This document shows, piece after piece, positions 1 through 8,434 of a stretch of DNA of 13,448 nt. Each line of letters begins with the position of its first letter. Position 1 is the stretch's first letter. The position numbers were made by a program, and so were the translations under genes. The stretch is from assembly GCA_013140405.1 (NCBI GenBank), contig JABFSV010000040.1, positions 1-13,448 on the forward strand, read 5' to 3'. Origin of the DNA: Methyloglobulus sp. (GTDB taxonomy: Bacteria; Pseudomonadota; Gammaproteobacteria; Methylococcales; Methylomonadaceae). Under the pieces are notes generated by a model. That model was given only the letters and a program-made list of their open reading frames with translations. It was not told the DNA's origin and did not search any database.

Positions 1-1688
1 CGAACGATAACAAGACCCGTCCCTTTTCTTCACAAGTTGTTGACGGCATGGAACGCGCACCTAGCCGAGCCATGCTACACGCAGTGGGCTTCACCTCAGC
101 AGATTTTAGCAAACCACAAATCGGCATAGCCTCGACCTGGAGCATGGTCACGCCTTGCAATATGCACATCAACAGGCTTGCTGACGATGCGGCGGCGGGT
201 GTCAATAATGCCAATGGCAAGGCTGTCATCTTTAATACCATCACCATCTCGGATGGCATCTCGATGGGTACGGAAGGCATGAAGTATTCGCTGGTCTCCC
301 GTGAAGTGATTGCCGACTCCATTGAAACAGTTGTCGGTTGTCAAGGCTTTGACGGCATTGTTGCCATCGGCGGCTGCGATAAAAATATGCCCGGTTGTAT
401 GATGGCGTTGGCACGGCTTAACCGTCCGGCGATTTTCGTCTACGGTGGTACGATTATGCCCGGTTGCCACAAAGACAAAAAACTGGATGTCGTCTCTGTG
501 TTTGAAGCCGTTGGCGCACGGGCCAACAACCAAATTGATGATGCCGAATTGGCAGAAATCGAAGCCAAAGCCATACCTGGCGCGGGTTCCTGCGGGGGAA
601 TGTACACCGCTAACACAATGGCTTCGGCGATAGAAGCCTTGGGTATGAGCTTGCCTAATAGCTCTGCACAAGCGGCGATTTCCGAAGACAAACGCCTGGA
701 TTGCGAACGCGCAGGTGCGGCAGTGATGGAGTTGATAAAAAACAATATCAAACCCAGCGACATCATGACCAAAGCGGCATTTGAAAACGCTATCACGGTG
801 GTCATTGCGCTCGGTGGCTCAACCAATGCCGTGCTGCATATCTTGGCAATGGCGAATGCCAGCAATGTTGATATTACCTTGGATGACTTCACCCGCATCG
901 GCAAGAACGTCCCGATGCTCGCGGACTTAAAACCCAGCGGCAAATACCAGATGGCGGAATTGATTGAAATCGGCGGCATTCAACCGCTCATGAAAATATT
1001 ACTGGATTGCGGCTTGTTGCACGGCGATTGCCTAACCGTGACGGGTAAAACGCTTGCGGAAAACCTTGCCGACGTACAGCCATATCCCAACCAGCAAGAC
1101 ATGATCCGCCCCTTGGATAATCCCATTAAAAAAGATAGCCATTTGGTGGTTTTATACGGCAATCTGGCATCGAATGGCGCAGTTGCCAAAATCACTGGCA
1201 AAGAAGGTCTTGTATTTACCGGCACCGCCAAAGTCTTCGATGCCGAAGAACAAGCGCTGCAAGCCATTCTCAACGGTGAAATTGTTAAAGGCGATGTCAT
1301 TGTCATCCGCTACGAAGGCCCGAAAGGTGGCCCCGGAATGCGCGAGATGTTGTCGCCTACTTCTGCGATTATGGGTAAAGGCTTGGGCAAAGAGGTTGCA
1401 TTGATTACCGACGGTCGCTTTTCTGGCGGCACCCACGGCTTTGTGGTCGGTCATATCACCCCAGAAGCCTACGTCGGCGGCGCGTTGGCAGTCGTACAAA
1501 ACGGTGACCAAATCACCATTGATGCCGAAACCAATCAGTTGACCTTACACGTCAACGAACATGAAATCGCCCGCCGTCTGGAACAATGGCAGCAGCCCGC
1601 GCCGCGTTATACCCGTGGGGTGTTGGCAAAATACGCTAAGTTGGTAAGTTCAGCATCGTTGGGTGCGGTGACAGATTTGTTGGATTAA
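1..1688 (+). CDS. ilvD: Dihydroxy-acid dehydratase, 5' partial
   Basis: Dehydrates 2,3-dihydroxy-3-methylbutanoate and 2,3-dihydroxy-3-methylpentanoate to the 2-oxo acids that precede valine and isoleucine; a cytoplasmic iron-sulfur enzyme. The frame is open from base 3, reading [15 protein letters not shown] before the first internal ATG at base 48. This is the normal IlvD N-terminus, so the true start lies just left of the window and only about two codons are missing; the ATG at 48 is not the start. Family landmarks are present: the cysteine in TPCNMH (about residue 37 counted from the ATG at 48), the paired cysteines of GCDKNMPGC, the [12 protein letters not shown] motif, and the C-terminal [12 protein letters not shown] segment. 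The C-terminus is complete. Long antisense frames inside it reflect codon bias. No terminator is visible before the next gene, which starts 22 bases downstream. Confidence 0.97.
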   Translation, partial: NDNKTRPFSSQVVDGMERAPSRAMLHAVGFTSADFSKPQIGIASTWSMVTPCNMHINRLADDAAAGVNNANGKAVIFNTITISDGISMGTEGMKYSLVSREVIADSIETVVGCQGFDGIVAIGGCDKNMPGCMMALARLNRPAIFVYGGTIMPGCHKDKKLDVVSVFEAVGARANNQIDDAELAEIEAKAIPGAGSCGGMYTANTMASAIEALGMSLPNSSAQAAISEDKRLDCERAGAAVMELIKNNIKPSDIMTKAAFENAITVVIALGGSTNAVLHILAMANASNVDITLDDFTRIGKNVPMLADLKPSGKYQMAELIEIGGIQPLMKILLDCGLLHGDCLTVTGKTLAENLADVQPYPNQQDMIRPLDNPIKKDSHLVVLYGNLASNGAVAKITGKEGLVFTGTAKVFDAEEQALQAILNGEIVKGDVIVIRYEGPKGGPGMREMLSPTSAIMGKGLGKEVALITDGRFSGGTHGFVVGHITPEAYVGGALAVVQNGDQITIDAETNQLTLHVNEHEIARRLEQWQQPAPRYTRGVLAKYAKLVSSASLGAVTDLLD

Positions 1689-1710
1689 CAAAAAACCAGC
1701 AAACAAACCT

Positions 1711-2334
1711 ATGTCATCATTAAAAATCGTTTATGTCCTCGCCAATTCAGCCATGCCTGGGTTGGTGAAGATTGGTTATACAACGCAAGATGACGCTAAT
1801 TCTAGAATTGCACAACTATACACAACTGGCGTACCAGTGCCATTTGAACTCAAATACGCATGTAAAGTACAAAACGCTGAGGAGGTTGAAAAAGCATTAC
1901 ACATTGCATTTTCTCCTCATAGAATTAATCCCAAACGCGAGTTTTTCAAAATAGATCCAGAGCAAGCTATCGCAATTTTGAAATTACTGCATACAGAAGA
2001 TGCGACATCAGAAATTGAGCGACAACCGACTACCCTAGACCAAGAATCGGTTATTGCCGCAGAACAGTTAAAATCAAAACGACCGAATATGAGCTTTTTA
2101 GAAATGGGCATACCCGTCGGCTCAGAACTACACTACGTTCACGGCACATCGACTGTTACAGTTAGTTCTGCTAAGAGGGTGAGATTTAATGGCGAAGAAA
2201 TTTCTTTAACCGCAGTTACACGCCAATTGTTGAACATTGAATACAGTGTCCAACCAAGCCCTTATTGGACATACGAAGGGAAGCGTTTAAAAGATATTTA
2301 TGAAGAGACCTATGGTAATGTCAATGACATTTAA
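1711..2334 (+). CDS. GIY-YIG/T5orf172-type nuclease-like protein with C-terminal RAMA/DUF4357-like domain
   Basis: A 207-residue protein with no signal peptide or membrane segment. Residues 4-90 resemble the T5orf172/MUG113 branch of the GIY-YIG fold: YVL (7-10) stands for the GIY strand and VKIGYT (19-24) for the YIG strand, followed by Arg32 and by Glu77 in REFFKI, the usual positions of the catalytic Arg and Glu. A polar linker leads to residues 127-201, which start FLEMGIPVGSEL and end SPYWTYEGKRLKDIYEETY. That is the pattern of the small modification-sensing-like domain (DUF4357/RAMA type) often attached to GIY-YIG or methylase proteins. Nuclease activity and DNA binding are inferred from the fold only. 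It sits 22 bases after ilvD with no clear Shine-Dalgarno, is more AT-rich than ilvD, and has no restriction or methylase partner nearby. It may be a recent insertion. Family assignment is fairly sure; function is open. Confidence 0.82.
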   Translation: MSSLKIVYVLANSAMPGLVKIGYTTQDDANSRIAQLYTTGVPVPFELKYACKVQNAEEVEKALHIAFSPHRINPKREFFKIDPEQAIAILKLLHTEDATSEIERQPTTLDQESVIAAEQLKSKRPNMSFLEMGIPVGSELHYVHGTSTVTVSSAKRVRFNGEEISLTAVTRQLLNIEYSVQPSPYWTYEGKRLKDIYEETYGNVNDI

Positions 2335-2648
2335 TAGCTGCAAAGCAGATTAACCGCACTAATTTACGCGAACTGTCCGTTTTTATTAACCCACTCGCGC
2401 ATCGTAATCCGCCCAAACAGATTGAGGCGAAACAACTCGGCAATATAGGGAAATCAGCCTGATCTACGGAAAAGGCCGTTCAATTGTGTGATCGGGTTCT
2501 CGGAAAAAACCATTCAATTCTGGAACAATAACGCTGAAATCTTTTAATTGGTTAAAGACCTATTCTGGGTATCGTGAAATTTAAGAACCGAACAGGAATA
2601 TTAGCTAAATTAATTAACCAATTTTCCGTTGTTAACCTGGAGAAACAA
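2335..2648. other. Gene-poor interval with short repeats
   Basis: About 310 bases with no convincing gene. It holds an imperfect 22-base direct repeat (2467-2488 and 2501-2522, differing at 6 positions) and a perfect 10-base inverted repeat (2546-2555 and 2614-2623) separated by 58 bases. A 29-codon minus-strand open stretch (2364-2453) has a transposase-like flavour but is too short to call. A weak promoter-like pair, TTGGTT (2548-2553) and TATCGT (2570-2575) with a 16-base spacer, could serve the secreted-protein gene that follows. Confidence 0.5.
2467..2522. repeat. Imperfect 22-base direct repeat pair
   Basis: Copy one is 2467-2488 and copy two 2501-2522, offset by 34 bases. Both begin CGGAAAA and share TTCAATT; the five bases between differ at four positions. 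This is seen directly; no function is assigned. It could be a decayed local duplication or a regulator site upstream of the exported-protein gene. Confidence 0.45.
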
Positions 2649-3065
2649 ATGAACCTAAAAAAAGCAGTGGGCATAGCTATAATTGCCTTGGCTTTAAATG
2701 CCAGTGTTTTTGGCACCGCGAATGCCGCATCTGTCGATGTGAAATGTGAAGTCGGTGCCAAATTTTCGAAAATATCCATCAATGGAATTGGGATGCCCAG
2801 TGGATATTACAGAGCGCTAGCAAATTCACCAAAGCTCAGTTCAAAACCAGCTATGTGGTCAAACACACCTTTAAAATCGCCCGTGCTAGGTGAAGTGGGA
2901 TTTGTTATGAGCAGTGATAAGGCTGATGTTAAAGCAGGTGCGACACATATCCCGCCTAATTTTATAATCAACAATGTCGCTGTAGGCAGCTTGTATAGAT
3001 ATAACAGGATCAACAAAACGTATACCTTTGTAGGGAGCGTTAAAGCAACTTGTTTGATCAAGTAA
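2649..3065 (+). CDS. Small exported protein of unknown function
   Basis: I do not recognise this protein. The ATG at 2649 is preferred over the in-frame ATG at 2574 because GGAG lies 7 bases before it (2639-2642) and because the product then begins with a textbook signal peptide: MNLKKAVG, a hydrophobic core IAIIALALNASVFG, and an ANA cleavage site near residue 26. The mature part is about 112 residues with only two cysteines, one near its start (VKCEVG, Cys32) and one four residues from the end (ATCLIK, Cys135), which could form a disulfide tying the two ends together in the periplasm. There is no lipobox, haem motif or membrane segment after the signal peptide. The gene stands alone, convergent with the multicopper oxidase gene downstream. 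A periplasmic or secreted location is well supported; a role is not. Confidence 0.8.
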   Translation: MNLKKAVGIAIIALALNASVFGTANAASVDVKCEVGAKFSKISINGIGMPSGYYRALANSPKLSSKPAMWSNTPLKSPVLGEVGFVMSSDKADVKAGATHIPPNFIINNVAVGSLYRYNRINKTYTFVGSVKATCLIK

Positions 3066-3085
3066 TCCCTAGGCTAACAATTCCC

Positions 3086-3146
3086 AAAAAATTGGCTATT
3101 TCTAACGAAATAGTGATGCCGATTGGTTCAACCAACAATCGGCATC
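3086..3146. terminator. Tandem hairpins between convergent genes
   Basis: Two perfect hairpins lie between the exported-protein gene (plus) and the multicopper oxidase gene (minus). The first has 7-base arms 3096-3102 and 3107-3113 with loop TAAC. The second has 11-base arms GATGCCGATTG (3115-3125) and CAATCGGCATC (3136-3146). Read on the minus strand, the first hairpin is followed by six T residues (complement of 3086-3091), a plausible intrinsic terminator for the oxidase. On the plus strand the GC-richer hairpin has no T tract. Confidence 0.6.
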
Positions 3147-3192
3147 AACTAAGCAGACTAAGCAGCGCTCTTACCAAACTCCCTATTTTTCT

Positions 3193-5115
3193 TCAATGAC
3201 CGTGGTGCGGCACTGATTTTGGCACGACCACAAATGGGCGCATCATATCGTCGTCTTCATGTTCGAGAATGTGGCAGTGGTACATGTATTTTCCGCAGAA
3301 AGGTGAAAACTTCATCGCAACCCCAACCATCTCACCAGGATTAATCCGTATGGTGTCTTTCGGCCCAGTTTGATCGGCTAGTATTGGCACTGATGCTGTA
3401 GCAGAAATGCTGGTTATTGTGTCGATATTACCGTCAATTTCTGTTGTTCCAGCGGGTAATGGGTTGGTCGGATTAGTGGTGTATCCAGCCAAGTCGAATT
3501 GATATTGTTGGGTCACCTCCATATCGACCAGATGCACATGGATCGGATGGGTATCTGGACTGACATTGACGATATACCATTGCTCGGTATCGCCGAGATG
3601 GACTTTCCAATTGACACGATCATAAAACTCTTCGGCAGCTTTCCAAAATGCTTCAGTGACGGGCAACCCTGTCGCTGGATGTACGTAGGTGAAATTTACA
3701 ATATCAGCACCAGTAGGCGCGGGTTCGCTTGCAACCTGCATATACTCCCAGAACACCAACATAGCAGTGCCTGTTGCATCTAACGGTGGCTTTTCAACCA
3801 GAGCCATCAACCGAATCGGCATATTGGCGGATAAATTGACAGGTGCCCGTGGCATCTGCCATAAAGGATCCGATGGCAAGCTATGGGATACGCCGCTTGC
3901 AGCTGCCTCCACATCGAAACGCATAATTTGAGGGTAAGGCCGTCGGTCACCATCTGTTGTGTTACCTGCAAAAGGATCATTTTTCAGGGCGGCTAACTCA
4001 GCAACGGGGTTGGCAGTAATGGCGCTATTGCTGAATGGGGCTTCGGCGGTATTCCATAAATAAAGGCTTTGGGTAGCAAGCCGTGTGAAATCAACTAACA
4101 GATCAACACGTTCCCCAGGTGACACGACAAGGCCATCGGCTGGAAACGCGACTTTATTCTGCATGAGACCTTGGTCACAGCCAATTTGCCAAATGAACCC
4201 GTGTTGGCTAGTGCCTTGGGCATCTAACAGCATAAGCCTGTAGGTTCGTGCGTTAGAGCCGTTTAGAACCCTTAGTCTATATAAACGCGGTTCAACACTT
4301 GCTTTGGGCCAAATTTTTCCATTGACTAAAGTGTAAGGCCCGAAAAATTCTGCCGGTCCGCCATTCACTTCGGTTTTATGCAGTAACTTACCTGTAAAAC
4401 TACCCGCTTCGACATCAAGGTTGCGGTCTTGAATAACCAAAGGCAATTCGAAATCACAATCCGGGAGATCAAGACTGGTTTCTTCATCATCACGAATCAA
4501 CCAAACGCCCGCCAATCCTGCAAACACATTCAATCGGGTGACATGATTGGCATGGTCATGGTACCAGAGCATAGTCGCCGCTTGGTCGTTGTGGTAGATG
4601 TAATCTGCGGATTGATCTGTATTGGCTATATTATCGGGCCAACCGTCTGAATCGGCTTGAGTCCGGCCTCCGTGCAAATGCGTGACGAGTGAGGCCGTTA
4701 AATTTTGCAAATGGGCCCGCAATTCATCCTCAGCAACAGATAAAGCACCCTCTTTGCCTGGGACATTTTGTGGAATTCCAGATACCCGTGCTGGGTCTAC
4801 TTTGACGACTTCATAAGGTAATTTCCCTGGTGTGTAATCGGCAGCCTTTATCTTGTTTGCCCAGCGAACTTTAACGATATTTCTGCGATTGACCACAATT
4901 GTTGGGCCAAGATAGCTAGCTCCTGAGCCTTCCCTGATAACAACTCCTTCAGCCATTCGGTAACTCCAAACTTCTGTCGGCGGAAGATCCTTATGCAATT
5001 TTACGAGCTTAACTTTTGCCTTGATTGTAAGCCGATGCCCTGCAGCATTATTAGCGGCAGGTTCTACAACATCAGGTATAGGGAGGAAATCTTGAAAAGG
5101 TTCGAGATTAGGCAT
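3193..5115 (-). CDS. Multicopper oxidase, CotA/bilirubin oxidase type
   Basis: A 640-residue oxidase predicted to couple one-electron oxidation of a phenolic, bilirubin-like or metal substrate to reduction of oxygen to water. All four copper-ligand blocks are present and complete: HLHGG (His146, His148), WYHDHA (His186, His188), HPIHVH (His523, 526, 528) and MYHCHILEHEDDDMM (His613, Cys614, His615, His619, with Met624 as probable type 1 axial ligand). Sequence around these blocks resembles CotA, bilirubin oxidase and phenoxazinone synthase more than CueO or CopA. There is no Sec or Tat signal at the N-terminus, so a cytoplasmic location is likely unless the protein leaves by another route. 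AGGAG lies 7 bases before the ATG. No copper chaperone, pump or CueR-type operator is visible beside it, so a copper-tolerance role is not supported by context. The natural substrate cannot be read from sequence. Confidence 0.93.
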   Translation of the reverse strand: MPNLEPFQDFLPIPDVVEPAANNAAGHRLTIKAKVKLVKLHKDLPPTEVWSYRMAEGVVIREGSGASYLGPTIVVNRRNIVKVRWANKIKAADYTPGKLPYEVVKVDPARVSGIPQNVPGKEGALSVAEDELRAHLQNLTASLVTHLHGGRTQADSDGWPDNIANTDQSADYIYHNDQAATMLWYHDHANHVTRLNVFAGLAGVWLIRDDEETSLDLPDCDFELPLVIQDRNLDVEAGSFTGKLLHKTEVNGGPAEFFGPYTLVNGKIWPKASVEPRLYRLRVLNGSNARTYRLMLLDAQGTSQHGFIWQIGCDQGLMQNKVAFPADGLVVSPGERVDLLVDFTRLATQSLYLWNTAEAPFSNSAITANPVAELAALKNDPFAGNTTDGDRRPYPQIMRFDVEAAASGVSHSLPSDPLWQMPRAPVNLSANMPIRLMALVEKPPLDATGTAMLVFWEYMQVASEPAPTGADIVNFTYVHPATGLPVTEAFWKAAEEFYDRVNWKVHLGDTEQWYIVNVSPDTHPIHVHLVDMEVTQQYQFDLAGYTTNPTNPLPAGTTEIDGNIDTITSISATASVPILADQTGPKDTIRINPGEMVGVAMKFSPFCGKYMYHCHILEHEDDDMMRPFVVVPKSVPHHGH

Positions 5116-5347
5116 GGGCTTGCTCCTGGTTATTGTTTGGTTATCATTTGCGGAAATCCTTGCATTAATTAGTCAAAGATTAATTTTCAATCTTACTCCT
5201 CTTTTATCGAGAATAAACAGGCTTTCTACTCGATTAAGAAGCTAAAATTACCGTCCAGATGAATTCTAGGTGGGTTGCGGCAGTTTTTCTGTGAGGTTTT
5301 TCACTTGGCTTTTGTGGAATTATCACACACGGTTCTAAAGCTGACGT

Positions 5348-6079
5348 TCAGCAAAACAAAGTCCGCCCACCATCCACAGTGAGTATTTGTCCGGTCACAT
5401 AATCTGCATCCTTAACCAGGTAAAGCACTGCCTTAGCGATATCTTCCGGCGATCCACTCCGCCCTAACGGAATGCGTTGCAAAATTTCAGTTTTTTCTTG
5501 TGCCGACAGGCCAGATTCAGGCCAAAGTATTGCACCGGGTGCAACTGCATTTACCCGGATTGTCGGGCCTAATTCTTTGGCCAGAATTTTGGTCATAGCC
5601 ACCAAACCAGCCTTGGCAATGCTGTAAACCGAATAATCCGGCAAGCCACGTTCAGCATGAATATCCACTAGGTTGACGATACATCCTTGCCGCTTTGCCA
5701 AGCCCTTAGATAAGGCTTTGACTAGGAAAAACGGGGCTTTAAGGTTACTGCCCAGCAAGTCATCCCATTGCTCTTCGGTTGTGTCGCTTAAAGGAGTCGG
5801 ATAAAACGACGAGGCATTATTGATTAGCACATCCAATCCACCCCAGCAGGTATTGGCTATTTGGGCAACGGCTTCAAGTTCTTCCCTCTTTTGTAAATTA
5901 CCTTGGATTAACTTTGCCGAACCGGGACGTTTTAGGTTAAACCCATCACAGAGTTGCTCTGCTTCGTGTTGTGACGATTTATAGTGCAGCAAAATATTGC
6001 AGCCCTGGTCGTGCAACAAGCGGGCGCAATCAGCGCCAATGCGTTTGGCTGCACCGGTAATCAATACATTTTTATTCAT
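5348..6079 (-). CDS. Pteridine reductase, short-chain dehydrogenase family
   Basis: A 243-residue NAD(P)H-dependent reductase for oxidised pterins or dihydrofolate-type substrates, cytoplasmic. The cofactor loop is TGAAKRIG (residues 8-15), the TGxxxRxG form that marks pteridine reductases rather than the usual TGxxxGxG. NNAS is at 87-90, and YSIAK supplies Tyr152 and Lys156. Asp139 replaces the usual catalytic Ser, with the same 13-residue spacing to the Tyr as in trypanosomatid PTR1 (Asp181, Tyr194, Lys198). This Asp/Tyr/Lys set is the strongest evidence for the specific call. AGGAC lies 5 bases before the ATG. It is divergent from argA and upstream, on the same strand, of the multicopper oxidase, but a 232-base gap suggests separate transcription. 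A broader SDR reductase role cannot be excluded. Confidence 0.87.
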   Translation of the reverse strand: MNKNVLITGAAKRIGADCARLLHDQGCNILLHYKSSQHEAEQLCDGFNLKRPGSAKLIQGNLQKREELEAVAQIANTCWGGLDVLINNASSFYPTPLSDTTEEQWDDLLGSNLKAPFFLVKALSKGLAKRQGCIVNLVDIHAERGLPDYSVYSIAKAGLVAMTKILAKELGPTIRVNAVAPGAILWPESGLSAQEKTEILQRIPLGRSGSPEDIAKAVLYLVKDADYVTGQILTVDGGRTLFC

Positions 6080-6222
6080 AATAATGTCCTAAATAATGAG
6101 GCAATCATTTTAGCAGTGAGTCGTGCAGGTTGTGTCTTTTGCTAAAGATCATGCTCCAAGTCAAGCCATTTACTAATTGGCTAATCTTGTATATTTTCAC
6201 AGGCAAGCCATAAAAAGACCGC

Positions 6223-6228
6223 TATAAT
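6223..6228 (+). promoter_or_regulatory. Candidate -10 element for argA
   Basis: A perfect TATAAT lies 77 bases before the argA ATG in the 225-base divergent region between the pteridine reductase gene and argA. No good -35 is found at 16-18 bases upstream (about 3 of 6 matches), so this is tentative. No clear ArgR box was recognised. Confidence 0.35.
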
Positions 6229-6304
6229 TACCGTTAAGCTCTTAATTAATCGGTTAAAATCACACTTACTATCCGCATAAAATAAAATTCTCTATAAATA
6301 AATC

Positions 6305-7621
6305 ATGGAGCTACAAAACGCTTTTGTAAACTGGTTTCGGAATTCGTCGCCTTATATTCACGCGCATCGCAATAAAACTTTTGTCATCTCGTTTGGTGGC
6401 GAAGCGGTGTTGGCTGAAGATTTTGACCACCATGTCCATGACTTTGCCCTGCTCAGCAGCTTAGGCATACGCTTAGTGCTGGTGCATGGCATACGTCCGC
6501 AAATCGACCAACGGCTTAGCAGGTTGAACGCACCCGCCCGTTTCCACCACAACCTGCGTATCACCGATGATTTGGCGTTGCAATGTGCCAAGGAGTCCGC
6601 TGGGCTAGTGCGCGTGGAAATTGAAGCCTTGTTGTCGATGGGACTTGCCAACTCCCCGATGGCAGGTAGCGGGCTTAAAGTCGCATCGGGCAATTTTGTC
6701 ACAGCGAAACCTTTAGGTGTGATTGCTGGTGTTGATTATTGCCATACCGGCGAAGTGCGCCGTATTGACAGCAAAGCCATCCAACTGCAACTGGAACAGA
6801 AAAATGTGGTGCTGATTTCGCCAATCGGTTACTCGCCAACGGGTGAAATTTTCAATTTGTCTGCCGAGCAAGTCGCAACGGAGATAGCGATTGCATTAAA
6901 AGCCGAAAAGTTGATCTTGCTCACGGAACAAAGCTTTCAAAATCCTGATAATGATCAACCCGTACGTCAGATTACAACGGATGAAGCCGATTTGTTTTTG
7001 CAAAACCACCCTAATATAGCCGATGTCCTTGCGCTGCCCCTTAAAGCGGCTATTCAAAGCTGTCAGTCAGGCGTAAATCGAGTTCACTTAATCGACAGAA
7101 CCGTTGATGGTGCCTTATTACTGGAACTGTTCAGTCATGATGGCGTGGGTACATTGATTAGTTCGACGCCGTTTGAAGCGCTACGTCCTGCCACACTCAG
7201 CGATATTGGTGGAATTCTTGAACTTATCAAACCGCTGGAGCAACAAGGCAAACTGGCAAAACGATCCCGGGAAAAAATCGAAATGGAGATTTCGGATTAT
7301 GTTGTCTTGGAGAGAGATGGCTTGATTATTGGCTGTATGGCGTTACATTCAGATGAACAGGCTGGGTTTGGGGCCATCGCTTGTCTTGCGGTACACCCTG
7401 ATTACCAAGGATCAGCACGCGGGAAGAGACTATTTGAGCATGTCCACCAAAAAGCCAAACAACTGAAGCTAAAAAAACTGTTCGTGTTATCGACACAAAC
7501 AGCGCATTGGTTTATTGAAAAGGGATTTCAACCATCAACAATTGCCAGCCTACCGGAATCGCTAAAAGTGCTTTACAACCCAGAAAGAAACTCAAAAGTG
7601 CTATGTAATATTATTGATTGA
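6305..7621 (+). CDS. argA: Amino-acid N-acetyltransferase (N-acetylglutamate synthase)
   Basis: Catalyses the first step of arginine synthesis, transferring acetyl from acetyl-CoA to glutamate; cytoplasmic. The 438 residues match the two-domain gammaproteobacterial ArgA (E. coli, about 443). Residues 1-290 form the amino-acid-kinase-like domain, with FVISFGGEAVL, GIRLVLVHGIRPQID, GVDYCHTGEVRRID and FNLSAEQVATE. GGEA follows FVISF where acetylglutamate kinases carry a catalytic Lys, so this domain is regulatory (probably arginine-binding) and not a kinase. Residues 295-438 form the GNAT acetyltransferase domain, with GGILELIKPLEQQGKL, the acetyl-CoA loop of VHPDYQGSARGKRLF and the terminal LYNPERNSKVL. 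An in-frame TAA two codons before the ATG fixes the start, although the Shine-Dalgarno is poor. cpdA follows after 9 bases, so the two are probably cotranscribed. Confidence 0.96.
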   Translation: MELQNAFVNWFRNSSPYIHAHRNKTFVISFGGEAVLAEDFDHHVHDFALLSSLGIRLVLVHGIRPQIDQRLSRLNAPARFHHNLRITDDLALQCAKESAGLVRVEIEALLSMGLANSPMAGSGLKVASGNFVTAKPLGVIAGVDYCHTGEVRRIDSKAIQLQLEQKNVVLISPIGYSPTGEIFNLSAEQVATEIAIALKAEKLILLTEQSFQNPDNDQPVRQITTDEADLFLQNHPNIADVLALPLKAAIQSCQSGVNRVHLIDRTVDGALLLELFSHDGVGTLISSTPFEALRPATLSDIGGILELIKPLEQQGKLAKRSREKIEMEISDYVVLERDGLIIGCMALHSDEQAGFGAIACLAVHPDYQGSARGKRLFEHVHQKAKQLKLKKLFVLSTQTAHWFIEKGFQPSTIASLPESLKVLYNPERNSKVLCNIID

Positions 7622-7630
7622 AAGGAAGAT

Positions 7631-8434
7631 ATGCACGAGACTTCCAATCATCTTTCAATATTGCAGATCACCGACCCGCACATACTGTCCACGTCGGAAG
7701 CAACTTTATTAGGCGTAAATACCGCTTATTATTTTAATGCCGTTATCGAATACGCTTTTAGTTCAGGACGACACTTCGATATTTGCCTTATCACCGGCGA
7801 TCTGGCTCAAGACCCTTGCACCGCAAGTTATGAACACATCCTGGACAGACTTCAACCGCATAACATTCCCTGCTTATGTTTACCGGGAAACCACGATGAT
7901 TTCGAGATCATGCAAACAGTGCTTTGTACGGAAAGGGTCAACTGCCGTAAAAAGATAGCGTTGGGAAACTGGCAAATCATTAACCTGAACAGCCAAATAC
8001 CAAGATCTGCCGATGGCTACTTATCGGTTGAAGAGTTAGCATTCCTGGAGCGATCATTAAGAGACAGCCCGGACTTCTATACACTAATCGCCGTCCACCA
8101 TCATTGCCTACCCAGCGGAAGCCATTGGATGGACACCATGATGATTAAAAACGCCGAGGATTTATTTGACCTTATCAAGCGCCATCCCAACGTCAAAGCC
8201 ATAATTAATGGACATATCCATCAGGCAACAGACATTCAAATTGATGGCTTAAGGATTTTATCAACGCCTTCTACTTGCTTTCAGTTCAAACCCCAAAGCG
8301 AACACTTTAGCTTAGACGATAAGTCTCCGGGTTATCGCTGGATTAATCTGTCTGTTGACGGCAGTATCAGCACAGATATTGTCCGTATTCCTGAGCGATT
8401 AACAGGGCTTCAGATTGACACGGAAGGTTATTGA
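7631..8434 (+). CDS. cpdA: 3',5'-cyclic-AMP phosphodiesterase (Icc/CpdA family)
   Basis: A 267-residue metallophosphoesterase expected to hydrolyse cAMP to AMP in the cytoplasm. The dinuclear metal-site motifs occur in the usual order: ITDPH (Asp15, His17), GDLAQD (Asp57), GNHDD (Asn87, His88), VHHH near residue 157 and GHIHQ near residue 196. The WMD and FQFKP surroundings match CpdA rather than general phosphatases. AGGAAG lies 3-8 bases before the ATG. It follows argA by 9 bases, so it is likely read from the argA transcript. Its last 7 bases overlap the 3' end of the convergent rppH gene. No adenylate cyclase or Crp gene is in the window, so cAMP specificity rests on family resemblance. 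Confidence 0.92.
   Translation: MHETSNHLSILQITDPHILSTSEATLLGVNTAYYFNAVIEYAFSSGRHFDICLITGDLAQDPCTASYEHILDRLQPHNIPCLCLPGNHDDFEIMQTVLCTERVNCRKKIALGNWQIINLNSQIPRSADGYLSVEELAFLERSLRDSPDFYTLIAVHHHCLPSGSHWMDTMMIKNAEDLFDLIKRHPNVKAIINGHIHQATDIQIDGLRILSTPSTCFQFKPQSEHFSLDDKSPGYRWINLSVDGSISTDIVRIPERLTGLQIDTEGY

Noticed and set aside
96..979. Long antisense open frames (191 and 179 codons) inside ilvD
   Set aside because: They lie wholly within a strongly conserved ilvD, have no recognisable domains, and arise from the codon bias of the sense frame.
2364..2453. Minus-strand 29-codon stretch (reading FPYIAELFRLNLFG and on to a stop) as a transposase C-terminal remnant
   Set aside because: The resemblance to transposase tails is only an impression, the stretch is bounded by stops, and no other transposase segment or element end is nearby.
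2574..2648. ATG at 2574 as start of the exported-protein gene
   Set aside because: It would put 25 polar residues ahead of the signal peptide; the ATG at 2649 has GGAG upstream and a normal signal peptide.
6177..6195. Sigma-54-like promoter upstream of argA
   Set aside because: GG is present but the GC required 10 bases later is absent.
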